Assembly (NCBI RefSeq): GCF_045287255.1 | Contig: NZ_CP137142.1 | Span: 992,001 to 1,056,000, forward strand | Reading direction: 5' to 3' | Length of the DNA: 64,000 bases | Origin: Henriciella sp045287255 | Lineage (GTDB): Bacteria; Pseudomonadota; Alphaproteobacteria; Caulobacterales; Hyphomonadaceae | Part shown: positions 32,136 through 41,387 of the stretch, one piece after another | How positions within the stretch are numbered: position 1 is the first letter of the stretch | How the letters are laid out: every line of letters starts with the position of its first letter | Notes under the pieces: generated by a model | What the model saw: the letters and a program-made list of their open reading frames with translations, nothing else | The model's database searches: none | Told to the model about the DNA's origin: nothing | Translations under genes and position numbers: made by a program

Positions 32136-33182
32136 CTAGCCCCCGAAGAGGGCGGCAAGGCCTGAACGCCGCTGACCTTTGAAGATGCGCACGACGGTCT
32201 GGTTTTTCTCTCCAATCCGGAGCTCGGCAGCGCGGAAGAGACGATCGACCACGTAATAGTTGCCCCGTATCCGGTAGTTGACGAGTTCGGCGTCGCCATC
32301 TTCGCCGAGGACGAAGAGCGGTGGCATGTCGGTTGTCGCAATGTCTTCGGGCATCTGGATGAACACCTGACGGCCGTCATCGAAGACACGGACCGGCTTC
32401 CAGTCCGGGCTGTCGCCAGTCATACGATAATCGAAATCGAGACCTTCCAGCGTGAGCCCGCGTTCAATCGAGTTGGCTTCACGGGTAACCGCGCGGGTGT
32501 TGCGACTGGTCAGTTCCGCAAGTTCGTCCCTTGGATAGCGCCAGGACAAGGCGGCCATATAGCCGCCATCCGTGCTTTCCAGCTCCAGGTGATAGGTGCG
32601 CCGGTCGGTGGCGATCATGAGGTTTGTGCGGATGCCTGCCGAGATGGGTTTGACCAGAACATGGGCGCGGGCCGTGTTGCCTGAGCCGGACATCGTATCG
32701 CCGACCACCCAGCGTACTGTATCGCCTGCAGAGACAGAGACCAGTTCTTCGCCGGGCTGCAAGGCAATGTCGCTAACCTGTCCCGGGCTAGCATAGAGCC
32801 TGTAAAGCGCGCCTTCGGTATAGGGATAGACTTGAATGGCATTCACATAGCCATCGACAGAAGGTTCGATGAGAGCACTGGTGCGGCCTTGCCGGATGGT
32901 CTCGGATGGCGATTGGCTGGGCGTGCTTACGCTGCGCCGTGTATAGGTGCGCGTAATGCTGCCATCCGGGTTAGTTGTGATGCGTGCGCCGACTGGCATC
33001 ATCTGGCCGGGCAATGGCAGTGGGACGGCGGTTTCGACGATCTCGACGGGACGTTCAGCCTCCTCTGTGACAGCGATGGCTGCCTGAAACGCGGTTTCAT
33101 CTATCGGCTGCAGGCTGGTGTCTGTTGTGGCGCAAGCCGTGGTCAGCGAGAGCGCGGATGCGGTGAGAAGGATACGGATCAT
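32136..33182 (-). CDS. trbG: Conjugal transfer protein TrbG (VirB9-like)
   Basis: A 348-residue VirB9/CagX-type outer-membrane core component. A lipoprotein signal is seen (LSLTTAC, cysteine 17). The C-terminal VirB9 domain shows the DFDYRMTGDSPDWKPVRVFDDGRQVFIQMP stretch and the NYRIRGNYYVVDRLF motif, both typical. It overlaps trbF by four bases. With TrbI and TrbF it builds the channel core. Confidence 0.93.
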   Translation of the reverse strand: MIRILLTASALSLTTACATTDTSLQPIDETAFQAAIAVTEEAERPVEIVETAVPLPLPGQMMPVGARITTNPDGSITRTYTRRSVSTPSQSPSETIRQGRTSALIEPSVDGYVNAIQVYPYTEGALYRLYASPGQVSDIALQPGEELVSVSAGDTVRWVVGDTMSGSGNTARAHVLVKPISAGIRTNLMIATDRRTYHLELESTDGGYMAALSWRYPRDELAELTSRNTRAVTREANSIERGLTLEGLDFDYRMTGDSPDWKPVRVFDDGRQVFIQMPEDIATTDMPPLFVLGEDGDAELVNYRIRGNYYVVDRLFRAAELRIGEKNQTVVRIFKGQRRSGLAALFGG

Positions 33183-33877
33183 TGGGAGTCTCCTGTGACA
33201 AGGTCCTGACCCCAGTTGAGGGCGTGGACATAAAGGCCGAGCGGGTTGGCGCGCAGGGTCTCTGCGTCCGTCGGCGGCTGGGTGATGATGGTGAAATTGC
33301 CAGTGAACCTTTGGGCCCGGACCAGCGCGCCATTCTCATAGGTCTTCTCGATCCAGCGGGCCTGGAAGCTGTCATCGGAGACCCGCACGACACTGACCAC
33401 ATCCACCGTGCGCGATTTGCGACCAACATCGGCGAAGGGATCATTAGCCGAGGCATATTCGTTGAGGGTCGTCGCGGCGCGGTCTGTGACAAAGTCATAG
33501 GCACGTAGCCAGTTCTCGCGCACCACGACAGGATCGATGCTGAGGCCCCGCACATGCTCGATAAAGTTTGCAAGGTGATGGGCGATCTGCGCATCATTGG
33601 CTGTGTAGCGCTCCGTTGCAGGGGTAACGGCGCGGGCGGCACCTGTCTCATCAACTTCGACCACATAAGGCGTCACGGTGGATTGCATTGAACGCCAGAC
33701 CAGTGCGCCAGAGGTCGCAAAGCACAGCCCGAGGCAGCCAATGGCCATTAATCGCCAGTTCTTCGCCTGCACGCGGGCAGAGCCGATACGGTCGTCCCAG
33801 ACCTGTCCGGCTTTTTGATATGGGGTCTCGGGAAACGGACTCGGGCCGTAGCTTGAAGATGAACGCTTGAACGCCAT
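33179..33877 (-). CDS. trbF: Conjugal transfer protein TrbF (VirB8-like)
   Basis: A 232-residue VirB8-type inner-membrane protein with a conserved N-terminus (FKRSSSSYGPSPFPETPYQKAGQVWDDRIGSARVQAKNWR), one membrane helix (about 43-62) and a periplasmic NTF2-like domain with the TPYVVEVDETGAA strand. It helps nucleate the secretion channel. An N-terminal duplicate lies three bases upstream (33881-34081). Confidence 0.93.
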   Translation of the reverse strand: MAFKRSSSSYGPSPFPETPYQKAGQVWDDRIGSARVQAKNWRLMAIGCLGLCFATSGALVWRSMQSTVTPYVVEVDETGAARAVTPATERYTANDAQIAHHLANFIEHVRGLSIDPVVVRENWLRAYDFVTDRAATTLNEYASANDPFADVGRKSRTVDVVSVVRVSDDSFQARWIEKTYENGALVRAQRFTGNFTIITQPPTDAETLRANPLGLYVHALNWGQDLVTGDSQ

Positions 33878-33880
33878 GGC

Positions 33881-34081
33881 TCAGGCCTCCTGTGCTTTTG
33901 GGTTGAAGCGGGAGCCAATGCGCCGCTGCCGCGGCGTTCTCTGCCTACAATCCATCCCCCGGATGGATTGTTTTGCCTGCGGCAAACCGGCTGCGAACTC
34001 CCATATCTGCCCGGCTTGTCTGTAGGGCGTTTCGGGGAACGGGCTTGGCCCGTAGCTCGCAGAAGATCGTTTGAAGATCAT
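33881..34081 (-). pseudogene. Truncated duplicate of the trbF 5' end
   Basis: A 66-codon frame whose first 28 residues (MIFKRSSASYGPSPFPETPY...QAGQIWE) copy the N-terminus of the full TrbF that follows (MAFKRSSSSYGPSPFPETPY...AGQVWD). After that point the sequence changes to unrelated, palindrome-rich DNA (inverted repeats at 33948-33970 and 33972-33986) and stops. Its start overlaps the trbL stop by four bases, so it occupies the normal trbF slot. It looks like a tandem partial duplication interrupted by a short repetitive insertion; it might still be translated as a 66-residue peptide. Confidence 0.75.
33948..33986. repeat. Perfect hairpins inside the trbF duplicate
   Basis: CAATCCATCC (33948-33957) and GGATGGATTG (33961-33970) form a perfect 10-bp stem with a CCC loop, followed by TTTT. 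TTTGCC (33972-33977... loop TGC) and GGCAAA form a second stem ending at 33986. The arrangement resembles a REP/MITE-type palindromic insertion; on the plus strand it could also act as a terminator. Confidence 0.6.
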
Positions 34082-35394
34082 GGCTGGTCATCCTTGTCAG
34101 TGAGGTGTGGGGCAGCGCCGGAGGAACCGCGGTCGCCATCGCGCAAGCTATGGGCGGCCATTTGTCCGGCCTGGCTGATATTTTGACGGGCCTGCATCCG
34201 GCGCGCCCAGCTTGGGCTCTGGTTGGGGGTCTCATTCGGCTTTGGCGTGTCGCCAGAGCTTGAACCGCCTGTGGCTTGCCATGCCCCTTGGCTACCCTGA
34301 CTGTAGGCGGCTTTTAGAGACTGAATCGGCTTGCCAGCGGTTCGGGCGATGGCATCACCGCCCGCGCGCGCAACACCTGCTATGCCTGCAGCAATGCCGC
34401 TTGCGCCGCTTTTGCCCGAAGCAACTGAGCCGAGGGTGTAAGAGGTCCGCGCAGCGCCTGCCATTGAGGCACCGGCTTTGACGGCGCTCGACGCGCCACT
34501 TGCGGCTGTTCCGATTGCAGCGCGGCTGCCTGCGCCGGCAACATAAGTGCCAGCGACAACCCCTGCGGCGGCACCCGCCGCTGAACCTGCGCCAAGTTGC
34601 GGCGCTCCGGTAATCAGCCCGGAGGCAATGCCGGGCCCGAAGATGCCCATCCAGAAAAAGACGATCGCTGCCAGAACCGTACCCATGACCTGCGCGAGCG
34701 TTACATCATCGCCGGTGCGGAACGCGTCGGTCACGGACGAAAAAAGCGTTGAGCCGATGCCGATGATGACGGCCAGCACCATGAGCTTGATGCCGGACGT
34801 AATGACATTGCCTAAGACGCGCTCGGCGAGGAAAGAGGTTTTGTTCCAGAGCGCGAATGGCACGAGCACGAACCCGGCCAGCGTTGTGAGCTTGAACTCT
34901 AAGATCGTGATGAAGAGCTGCACGGCGAGCACGAAGAAAGCCACCATGATGATCGCCCAGGCGACAAACATGACCGCGATCATGATGAAGTTGTGAAAGA
35001 AAGAGATCGGCCCCAGCATGTCACTGATCTCCTCGAGCAGAGGTTGGGCGGCCTCAAAGCCAACGCTGGCGATATATCCCGGGCGCAACAGGTCCGCTGC
35101 TGTCATCGTACTGCCACCGGCTTTTATGCCGAGCTCGGCAAAACTGTCGAACACGATCCCGGCGAGCAGGGCGAAATTCCCAATGATGAACGCGAAGAAG
35201 CCGACATAGAGGACTTTTTTCAAGAGGCTCGCGATCACATCATTGTTCTGGCTGAGCGCCCAAAACAGGCCCGCCAGCGTGATATCGATAGCAATCAGCG
35301 TGGTCGTGAGATAGGCGACGTCGCCCGCCAGCAAGCCGAACCCGCTATCAATGTACCGAATAAATGTGTCGAGGAAAGTGTCGATCACGTCCAT
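34078..35394 (-). CDS. trbL: Conjugal transfer protein TrbL (VirB6-like)
   Basis: A 438-residue polytopic inner-membrane protein. About six membrane helices fill residues 20-265 (for example LTTTLIAIDITLAGLFWAL and FFHNFIMIAVMFVAWAIIMVAFFVLAV), followed by an alanine/glycine/serine-rich low-complexity stretch (about 265-370) and a hydrophilic tail. This is the standard TrbL layout; it forms the inner-membrane translocation pore. It overlaps trbJ by one base. Confidence 0.92.
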   Translation of the reverse strand: MDVIDTFLDTFIRYIDSGFGLLAGDVAYLTTTLIAIDITLAGLFWALSQNNDVIASLLKKVLYVGFFAFIIGNFALLAGIVFDSFAELGIKAGGSTMTAADLLRPGYIASVGFEAAQPLLEEISDMLGPISFFHNFIMIAVMFVAWAIIMVAFFVLAVQLFITILEFKLTTLAGFVLVPFALWNKTSFLAERVLGNVITSGIKLMVLAVIIGIGSTLFSSVTDAFRTGDDVTLAQVMGTVLAAIVFFWMGIFGPGIASGLITGAPQLGAGSAAGAAAGVVAGTYVAGAGSRAAIGTAASGASSAVKAGASMAGAARTSYTLGSVASGKSGASGIAAGIAGVARAGGDAIARTAGKPIQSLKAAYSQGSQGAWQATGGSSSGDTPKPNETPNQSPSWARRMQARQNISQAGQMAAHSLRDGDRGSSGAAPHLTDKDDQP

Positions 35395-36098
35395 TAGTCG
35401 CTCGCCCCCAGGAAGCTGCGGGTCCGCGCACGGCCACGTTCGGCTTCGGCAAGCTCTCTTGCACGTTCCAACGCCTCGGCGCGGTAGTGAGAGGCCATCA
35501 TGCTTTCGATCTGCATGAGCTGCTGGGTTTGCAGGGCTTCAATCTGGTTGCCTGCCTGCACCGCCTGAAGATTACCGACGGCGGACTGGCTCGACCCGAT
35601 CAGGCGGTCCAGCGCTTCGCTATCAGCGCGCGCGCTTGAAACGACCGCTGCCGTGACCTGCAGGCTTTCACGATAGGCCGTGCGGGACTGTTTCCATCTC
35701 GTGCGAGCCTGTTCGACCAGAACCTCATTCTCGGGCGGCGTCTCGCCATAGAATTCTGGATAGATATCCTCATATTCGCGTTCGATCTCTTCGACCTTGT
35801 AGCCAATGCCTTCCGCCTCCCGCATCAAGTCCTCGATGCGCTGCATGCGGCGAAGGATGCCGTCTGCGATAGAGTCAGGCAGCGTTTCGAGATCGCGGGC
35901 CATGTTTTCCAGCATCGCGATCTCGTTCGTCAGCTGCCGAATTTGCTGGTTCACTTGCTGAAGCGAACGGATGGCCTGATAGATGTTCTGGATGTGGTTG
36001 GCCGGGTCGTAGACTGTCCATTGGGCGGCGGCTGGCGGCGCGGTGATCACAGAGACCGGCAAAGCGCAAAGGGCGGCTGAAATGAGAAGACGTTTCAT
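35394..36098 (-). CDS. trbJ: Conjugal transfer protein TrbJ (VirB5-like)
   Basis: A 234-residue periplasmic protein with a Sec signal (MKRLLISAALCALPVSVITAPPAAAQW). The rest is almost entirely helical coiled-coil (VNQQIRQLTNEIAMLENMARDL...), as in VirB5/TrbJ, a minor pilus-tip or adhesion component. The VYDPANHIQNI motif after the signal is diagnostic. It lies 12 bases behind trbE. Confidence 0.92.
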   Translation of the reverse strand: MKRLLISAALCALPVSVITAPPAAAQWTVYDPANHIQNIYQAIRSLQQVNQQIRQLTNEIAMLENMARDLETLPDSIADGILRRMQRIEDLMREAEGIGYKVEEIEREYEDIYPEFYGETPPENEVLVEQARTRWKQSRTAYRESLQVTAAVVSSARADSEALDRLIGSSQSAVGNLQAVQAGNQIEALQTQQLMQIESMMASHYRAEALERARELAEAERGRARTRSFLGASD

Positions 36099-36110
36099 CT
36101 GAAGGGGTTC

Positions 36111-38576
36111 CTATTCTGCGGCGATGGCGTGAGAGGGTGGAAACGGTTCGCAAGGCTCTGGATCGCCGCCCGGCCAACGGCCGAGGAGTTCGGCGGCCCA
36201 CGACAAGCCTGTCTCGTGAAGCCAGCAGGCGGCGAACCCGTCACCTTCCGTCTCCGCCCAGATGCGATCCATGCGGGCCTGATCTTCGGGGGAGGAGGCA
36301 CCGCAGACTGATAGCGCGATCGGGCCGAGGCCGAGATCGAAGACGCGCGCGCCCAGCGGCGATTGATAATAATAGTCGCGCTTCGGTGTGGCCCGGCTGA
36401 TCAGCTCGATCTGGCGAGCGTTGAGGCCGAAGCGCTGATAGGTCTCTTTGGACTGCGGTTCCTGCGCGCGTTCATTCGGCAGGAAGATGCGTGTGGGGCA
36501 GGATTCGACCAGTGCGGGGGCGATGCTTGAGTTCGCGATGTCGGCTAGGCTCTGCGTGGCGAACACGACGGACACGTTTTTCTTGCGTAGGGTTTTCAGC
36601 CACTCGCGAATGCGGGCTGCGAACATGGGATCATCAAGGAACAGCCAGGCTTCATCCAGGATGAGGAGTGTCGGTCTGCCATCGAACCGTTCCTCCAGTC
36701 GGTGGAAGAGATAGGTGATGACTGGGGCCACCGCACCCTTGGCGTGCATCAGCTCTTCCATCTCAAAACAGACGGTGTCGGCGAGGGTCAGGCTTTCGGA
36801 GTCGGCATCGAGGAGCCGTCCATGCGGGCCTTCCAGCGTGAACGGGTGCAACGCCGATTTGAGTGTCTCGTCCTGCAGCATCAGGCTTAGGCCTGTCAGC
36901 GTGCGCTCGGATTCAGGAGCTGAGCTGAGAGACTGGATCGCTTCCCAGAGCCGCGCTTTGAGATCCGGCGTCATATGCGTGCCTTCATTTGTGCAGAGGC
37001 CTGCGATCCAGTCAGCGGCAAAGCTTGCGCCAGTGTCTGTGTCGATATCTTTGAGCGGCTGGAGGCTTGGGGTGTTCGAACTGCCAAGGTTAATATGCGC
37101 GCCGCCCATGCAAAGCGTCGCGGCGCGGGCCGAGCGGCCTTTGTCGAAGATGAAGACCTGAGCGCCCTCGTAGCGCTTCCATTGCAATGCAAGCATCGAG
37201 AGCAGGACCGATTTGCCCGCGCCGGTCGGGCCGACGACCAGCGTGTGGCCGACATCACCGATATGCAGGTTCAAGCGAAACGGCGTGGTGCCATCGGTCT
37301 GCGCCTGAATGAGTGCAGGCGCTTTTAGGTGGCTGTTGGTTTCTTCACCTGCCCAGACCGCAGAGAGCGGCACCATATGGGCAAGGTTTAGCGTGTGCAG
37401 GATCGGCTGGCGGACATTGGCGTAAGGGTGACCTGGCAATGAACCGAGCCAGGCATCGACAGCGTTCAGGGTTTCTTTGATCGCGGTGAAGCCGCGACCG
37501 TTGACAATGCGCTCGGCGATGCGGATGTGTTCGTCCACCGTGCGCCGGTCCGGGTCGGAAACGGTGATGGTGGTGGTGACGTAACCATAGGAAACAAGGT
37601 CCGAGCCCAGCTCCTGCAGCGCTGCATCGGCATCGGCGGCCTTGTTGTCGGCATCATTGTCCACGAGCGCGGCCTGTTCATTGAACATGGTCTCGCGCAG
37701 CACTGCACCGATGGATTTTCGCTTGGCGAACCAGTGACGGCGTTTCTTGCCGAGAACTTTCTCCGCCTCGGCTTTGTCCATGGCAATGAACCGCGTTGCC
37801 CAGCGATAGGCGAAGCCCTGACGGTTCATCTCATCCAGAATACCGGGCAGCGTTGAAGCGGGGAAACCGAGAATGGTCAGAGTGCGTAGATTAGCGTCGC
37901 CGATCATGGGCTCGAGCCCACCTGCGAAAGGCTCATCTGCGAGTATAGCGTCAAGGAAGACTGGAAGTTCGGGCGTCACAACCGGATGGCGTTTGGTCGA
38001 GATAGTCGAGTGCAGATAGGTCAGCGACTCATCGTCATTGAGCTTCGCGATTTCCGCGAGGCAGGTGGAAAGGAGATCGAAGACTCGGTCCGCGTGTTGT
38101 TGAAAGGTCTCCAGACGATGACGCCAGGTCGCCGCATCTTCGGTCTCGGCGCGTTGGATTAGGGCTTTTTCGGCACGACCCGTTGCGTCTGCGGGCGGCA
38201 ACCAAAGGAGCGTCAGATAGTAGGCGCTTTCGAAACGCGTGCCGTTTTCCTCGGATTGCAGTGCGCGTTCCTGATCGATCAGCCAGGTGAGCGCATCCGG
38301 GAACTCGCTTTCGGGATAGTTATGCACCTCATGGCGCTGCGCTTCGAAAAAGAGCGCCCAGCCGGAACCGAACCGGCGCAGCGCATTATTGACCCGCGCC
38401 ATGACGGAGACGAGTTCTTCTTCTGTTGAGCTTTCGAGATCAGGGCCGCGATATTTGAACGTTGTCTGGAAAGACCCATCCTTGTTGAGGACGACGCCGG
38501 GCGCGACCATGCAGCCCCAGGGCAGATAGTCTGCAAGGAGTTTTGGTGTGTCTGCGTATTCATTGAGATTCAACAT
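36111..38576 (-). CDS. trbE: Conjugal transfer ATPase TrbE (VirB4-like)
   Basis: An 821-residue CagE/TrbE/VirB4 ATPase that powers pilus assembly and substrate transfer. Walker A is VVGPTGAGKSVLLSM near residue 449, and the Walker B-type LLILDEAWLFLDD is near residue 640. The N-terminal CagE domain starts with LADYLPWGCMVAPGVVLNKDGSF, as expected. It is the largest gene of the trb operon and overlaps trbD by seven bases. Confidence 0.95.
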   Translation of the reverse strand: MLNLNEYADTPKLLADYLPWGCMVAPGVVLNKDGSFQTTFKYRGPDLESSTEEELVSVMARVNNALRRFGSGWALFFEAQRHEVHNYPESEFPDALTWLIDQERALQSEENGTRFESAYYLTLLWLPPADATGRAEKALIQRAETEDAATWRHRLETFQQHADRVFDLLSTCLAEIAKLNDDESLTYLHSTISTKRHPVVTPELPVFLDAILADEPFAGGLEPMIGDANLRTLTILGFPASTLPGILDEMNRQGFAYRWATRFIAMDKAEAEKVLGKKRRHWFAKRKSIGAVLRETMFNEQAALVDNDADNKAADADAALQELGSDLVSYGYVTTTITVSDPDRRTVDEHIRIAERIVNGRGFTAIKETLNAVDAWLGSLPGHPYANVRQPILHTLNLAHMVPLSAVWAGEETNSHLKAPALIQAQTDGTTPFRLNLHIGDVGHTLVVGPTGAGKSVLLSMLALQWKRYEGAQVFIFDKGRSARAATLCMGGAHINLGSSNTPSLQPLKDIDTDTGASFAADWIAGLCTNEGTHMTPDLKARLWEAIQSLSSAPESERTLTGLSLMLQDETLKSALHPFTLEGPHGRLLDADSESLTLADTVCFEMEELMHAKGAVAPVITYLFHRLEERFDGRPTLLILDEAWLFLDDPMFAARIREWLKTLRKKNVSVVFATQSLADIANSSIAPALVESCPTRIFLPNERAQEPQSKETYQRFGLNARQIELISRATPKRDYYYQSPLGARVFDLGLGPIALSVCGASSPEDQARMDRIWAETEGDGFAACWLHETGLSWAAELLGRWPGGDPEPCEPFPPSHAIAAE

Positions 38577-38827
38577 GTCAGATGCTCCTTGTGGCGGGTC
38601 GAGCGGCTGGCGACGGCCATGAAATCCGGATCGCTCCGCGCCATGAGCACCGCAGCTGAGTGCCCGACGACCCAGAGGACAAGGCCGGGAATCCAGAGCT
38701 GGAGGCCAAGCCCAACGGCGGCGGCAAGCGTCCCGATGGCGATGGCGGCCGTCCGCGGCGCGCCTGCCATCAGGATCGGTTCGGTCAGCGAGCGATGCAG
38801 GGGGATTTCATAGCCGTTGGCAGACAT
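38570..38827 (-). CDS. trbD: Conjugal transfer protein TrbD (VirB3-like)
   Basis: An 85-residue inner-membrane protein with the family start GYEIPLHRSLTEPILMAGAPR and two closely spaced membrane helices (about 24-65), then the D-PDFMAVASRSTRH tail. VirB3-type proteins assist pilus assembly with VirB4. It overlaps trbC by one base and trbE by seven. Confidence 0.92.
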   Translation of the reverse strand: MSANGYEIPLHRSLTEPILMAGAPRTAAIAIGTLAAAVGLGLQLWIPGLVLWVVGHSAAVLMARSDPDFMAVASRSTRHKEHLTC

Positions 38828-39159
38828 CAGATCAGCGCTCCGCCGCCGAAGCTGAAGAAGGTCAGGAAGAAGCTTGTCGCGGCAAACGCGATCGAAAGCC
38901 CGAACACGATCTGGATCAGCTTGCGCATGCCGCCGCTGGTCTCACCAAAGGCGAGCGTCAGACCTGTGAGGGTGATGATGATCACGGCAACAATGCGGGC
39001 GACCGGACCTTCGATAGACGTCAGGATCTGATCGAGCGGTCCCTCCCATGGCATACCGGAGCCTGCGGCATGGGCGGGGCCGGCGATCAGGAGTCCGAGG
39101 CCAATCGCGCCTGCGAATTGAACCGCTCGGTTCATGGGGTTTAGTGGAGTGGTGGACAT
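38827..39159 (-). CDS. trbC: Conjugal transfer pilin TrbC (VirB2-like)
   Basis: A 110-residue major pilin precursor. A long signal peptide ends near GPAHAAG, followed by two hydrophobic helices (about 53-72 and 80-103) joined by a short GETSGG loop, as in VirB2/TrbC. RP4 TrbC is cyclised by TraF; a traF gene is present at 43451 in this element, so similar maturation is possible. It overlaps trbB by 19 bases. Confidence 0.9.
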   Translation of the reverse strand: MSTTPLNPMNRAVQFAGAIGLGLLIAGPAHAAGSGMPWEGPLDQILTSIEGPVARIVAVIIITLTGLTLAFGETSGGMRKLIQIVFGLSIAFAATSFFLTFFSFGGGALI

Positions 39160-40151
39160 GAAAGGTCTCCGTTTTGGACAAGGGAAAAGGATCGGGAAAT
39201 CAGCGAGGCAGTGTCATAGCTTTCGCCATTGAAGCCTGAGACGCGGATGGCCTCTTCGATGCGGCGCTGGCCGCCGTTGCGACTCATGAAGATGACGACA
39301 TCGACGGCCTCAGCGATGAGATCGAAAGGTGGTCGCCGTGTCGCCTCCATGGCGAGCTGTTCCAGCCGGGTCAGTGCCCCGAGCGCAGAATTGGCATGTA
39401 GCGTCGTGATCCCGCCGGGATGACCCGTGTTCCAGGCTTTCAAGAGATCGAGCGCTTCGGCGCCGCGCACTTCGCCGACAATAATCCTATCGGGTCTGAG
39501 TCGCAGGGTTGAGCGGACGAGCTGTTGCAGGCTGGTGCTGTCGCGGTGCGTGCGGAGCTGGACCACATTGGGCGCAGCGCATTTTAGCTCGCGCGTGTCT
39601 TCGAGGATGACGATACGGTCTTCATTGAAAGCGGGCTCGGCAAGGAGCGCATTTGTGAAAGTGGTTTTACCGGACGATGTCCCGCCTGCGATGAGGATGT
39701 TCTGCCGGTTGAGAATGGCGTCACGCAGCGCCGCGCATAGCGCCGGCGATAATGCCCCTTGATCAACATAGTCTCCAAGTTCGAAAGGTGTTGTCGCAGG
39801 CTTTCGGATCGAAAAGCATGGGGCTGTCGAGACAGGTGGGAGAAGCCCTTCAAACCGCTCGCCGCTGCCGGGGAGTTCGGCAGAGACGATGGGGGAGGTG
39901 CGGTTTGCAGCTTCTCCCACCCCGGAGGCGACCAGGAGAATAACGCGTTCCCGGTCGGAGGTGGAAAGGATATGATTTGAGACGGTAAGACCAATCCCGG
40001 CTTTTTCGATCCAGACAGATCCGTCAGGATTGGCCATGATCTCGATTGTGTCAGGGGCGTTGAGCGCTTCACGCACCACTGGGCAGAAAGCCGTCCGCAG
40101 CATGGCGCTGCGGCGGGCTTCTGTCTGCGTGTGATGCGTGGGCTGGGTCAT
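39141..40151 (-). CDS. trbB: Conjugal transfer ATPase TrbB (VirB11-like)
   Basis: A 336-residue hexameric secretion ATPase. Walker A is GGTSSGKTTF (156-165), the Asp box VILEDTREL follows, and Walker B-type RIIVGEVRGAEALDLLKAWNTGHPGG with the His box is intact. It is the first gene of the minus-strand trb operon; the ATG at 40151 has AAAGGAG just upstream. In related ICEs a ribbon-helix-helix gene and traG precede it, but here those lie 8 kb away on the plus strand. Confidence 0.94.
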   Translation of the reverse strand: MTQPTHHTQTEARRSAMLRTAFCPVVREALNAPDTIEIMANPDGSVWIEKAGIGLTVSNHILSTSDRERVILLVASGVGEAANRTSPIVSAELPGSGERFEGLLPPVSTAPCFSIRKPATTPFELGDYVDQGALSPALCAALRDAILNRQNILIAGGTSSGKTTFTNALLAEPAFNEDRIVILEDTRELKCAAPNVVQLRTHRDSTSLQQLVRSTLRLRPDRIIVGEVRGAEALDLLKAWNTGHPGGITTLHANSALGALTRLEQLAMEATRRPPFDLIAEAVDVVIFMSRNGGQRRIEEAIRVSGFNGESYDTASLISRSFSLVQNGDLSCPPLH

Positions 40152-40438
40152 TTGGCCGGCTCCTTTCACTGGGTTGGTGTCAGTGAGCTCAGCTTTTCAG
40201 AAGAGGGCGGCCTTGGGCAGTCGGAATAGGGGCCAACCTATCCAAGTCTCTGCAAACGCAGGCCATGCCCGGAAAAGCCAGTCCCGATTTGGGGCGGCAA
40301 CTTGGCAATTTTGTTGAAATTAGATTCCCCAATCAGGCGAGGTCTAAATAAAAGGGCGCGCTGTCTTAACGATTAGGCTTTTCCGAAGTGTTCTCTTGGT
40401 TTGCCGCTTGCGTGTTCTTCGAGACGGAGGGCGTAAGC
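40152..40438. promoter_or_regulatory. Divergent intergenic region between trbB and the DUF2285-type gene
   Basis: A 287-base gap expected to hold promoters for both the trb operon and the rightward gene. CACTG/CAGTG arms near 40168-40190 could form a small hairpin next to trbB. An AT-rich patch (about 40310-40380, with TAAATAAAAG) is the best promoter-like zone. No repeats clear enough for an origin were seen. It is also the probable left breakpoint of the inverted block. Confidence 0.4.
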
Positions 40439-41284
40439 ATGAAAAAGTATCCGCTTAAATCAGACGGCGTTTTGAAAAACTATGATTACCTGTGGCGCAT
40501 GTCACCTGATCGCTGGGCTTGGGAGTATCTAAGACGCAATCGTGAGTTCCAGAGAGACGCGGCTCATATTGGCGATAGCCAGATATCCGAGCGCGTGGCC
40601 TGCCACAATATTCGGATATTGAAACCTAGACAGACGCAAAGCCTCGCTGAGCGTTGGGGCTTGCTGATGCTCCCAGACCTTCACGCCAATGGGATCAATG
40701 CAGACGCGATTTGGAGCCCGAGCGTGTTTCCAGATCAAGTCGAAGTCAACGTTACACCGCGGGCTGAGACCGAAACATGTAATATTTTTGAGCGTACGAT
40801 GGCTGTCTGCAAAGTGACCCATTTTACCGATCAGATCGGCCGGGAGTTTCTCCTTCTCCGGGGAAAAGGGTGCGTCATTCAGGTCAGATGCTTTGGTCTT
40901 TCTCTTCTTTCTATGGAAGACGTGCGGATGAAGCTCATCCTACCGGACTTCGATACTTACGATCGTAAAATCAAAGCGCAGCAGGAAGCCATGCGTGTGT
41001 TTGGGGATGACCCAACTGCTGAGACGCCGCTTTGGACAAAGACGACACAGATTCTGCGAGATGGGGTCATCGCTTTGGATTGCTTAGAACTCGACATGTC
41101 CCGCCGTGACATCGCGGTCGTTCTATATGGCCTGGAGCGTGTTGAGGCTGAATGGTCAGATCCAAAGCGCGCTATGAAGGATGCGGTGAAGTATATTGTT
41201 AATAAGGCTGAGAGTTTGAGAGATGGCGGATATCTTGTTGAGCTTTTGGGAGCGCAGCTTGGGCCGGATCAGCTTGCTGCGTAA
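40439..41284 (+). CDS. DUF6499/DUF2285 domain protein of ICE
   Basis: A 281-residue soluble protein. Residues 10-40 (NYDYLWRMSPDRWAWEYLRRNREFQRDA) match the transcriptional-regulator-like DUF6499 segment, and the C-terminal half, including VALDCLELDMSRRDIAVVLYG, fits DUF2285, a pair typical of conjugative elements in alphaproteobacteria. The family is thought to bind DNA, but the role is unproven. ATG at 40439 has CGGAGGG upstream. It faces away from the trb operon. Confidence 0.75.
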   Translation: MKKYPLKSDGVLKNYDYLWRMSPDRWAWEYLRRNREFQRDAAHIGDSQISERVACHNIRILKPRQTQSLAERWGLLMLPDLHANGINADAIWSPSVFPDQVEVNVTPRAETETCNIFERTMAVCKVTHFTDQIGREFLLLRGKGCVIQVRCFGLSLLSMEDVRMKLILPDFDTYDRKIKAQQEAMRVFGDDPTAETPLWTKTTQILRDGVIALDCLELDMSRRDIAVVLYGLERVEAEWSDPKRAMKDAVKYIVNKAESLRDGGYLVELLGAQLGPDQLAA

Positions 41285-41387
41285 GGTTACTTTAGGGAGT
41301 GTTTTGCTGAAAGCTGTTGCACTTTTATCTGCTTTGGCGTTTCACCGGCCGACGGTTAATGAATGGTGGTTATCATTGCGCTGAATA

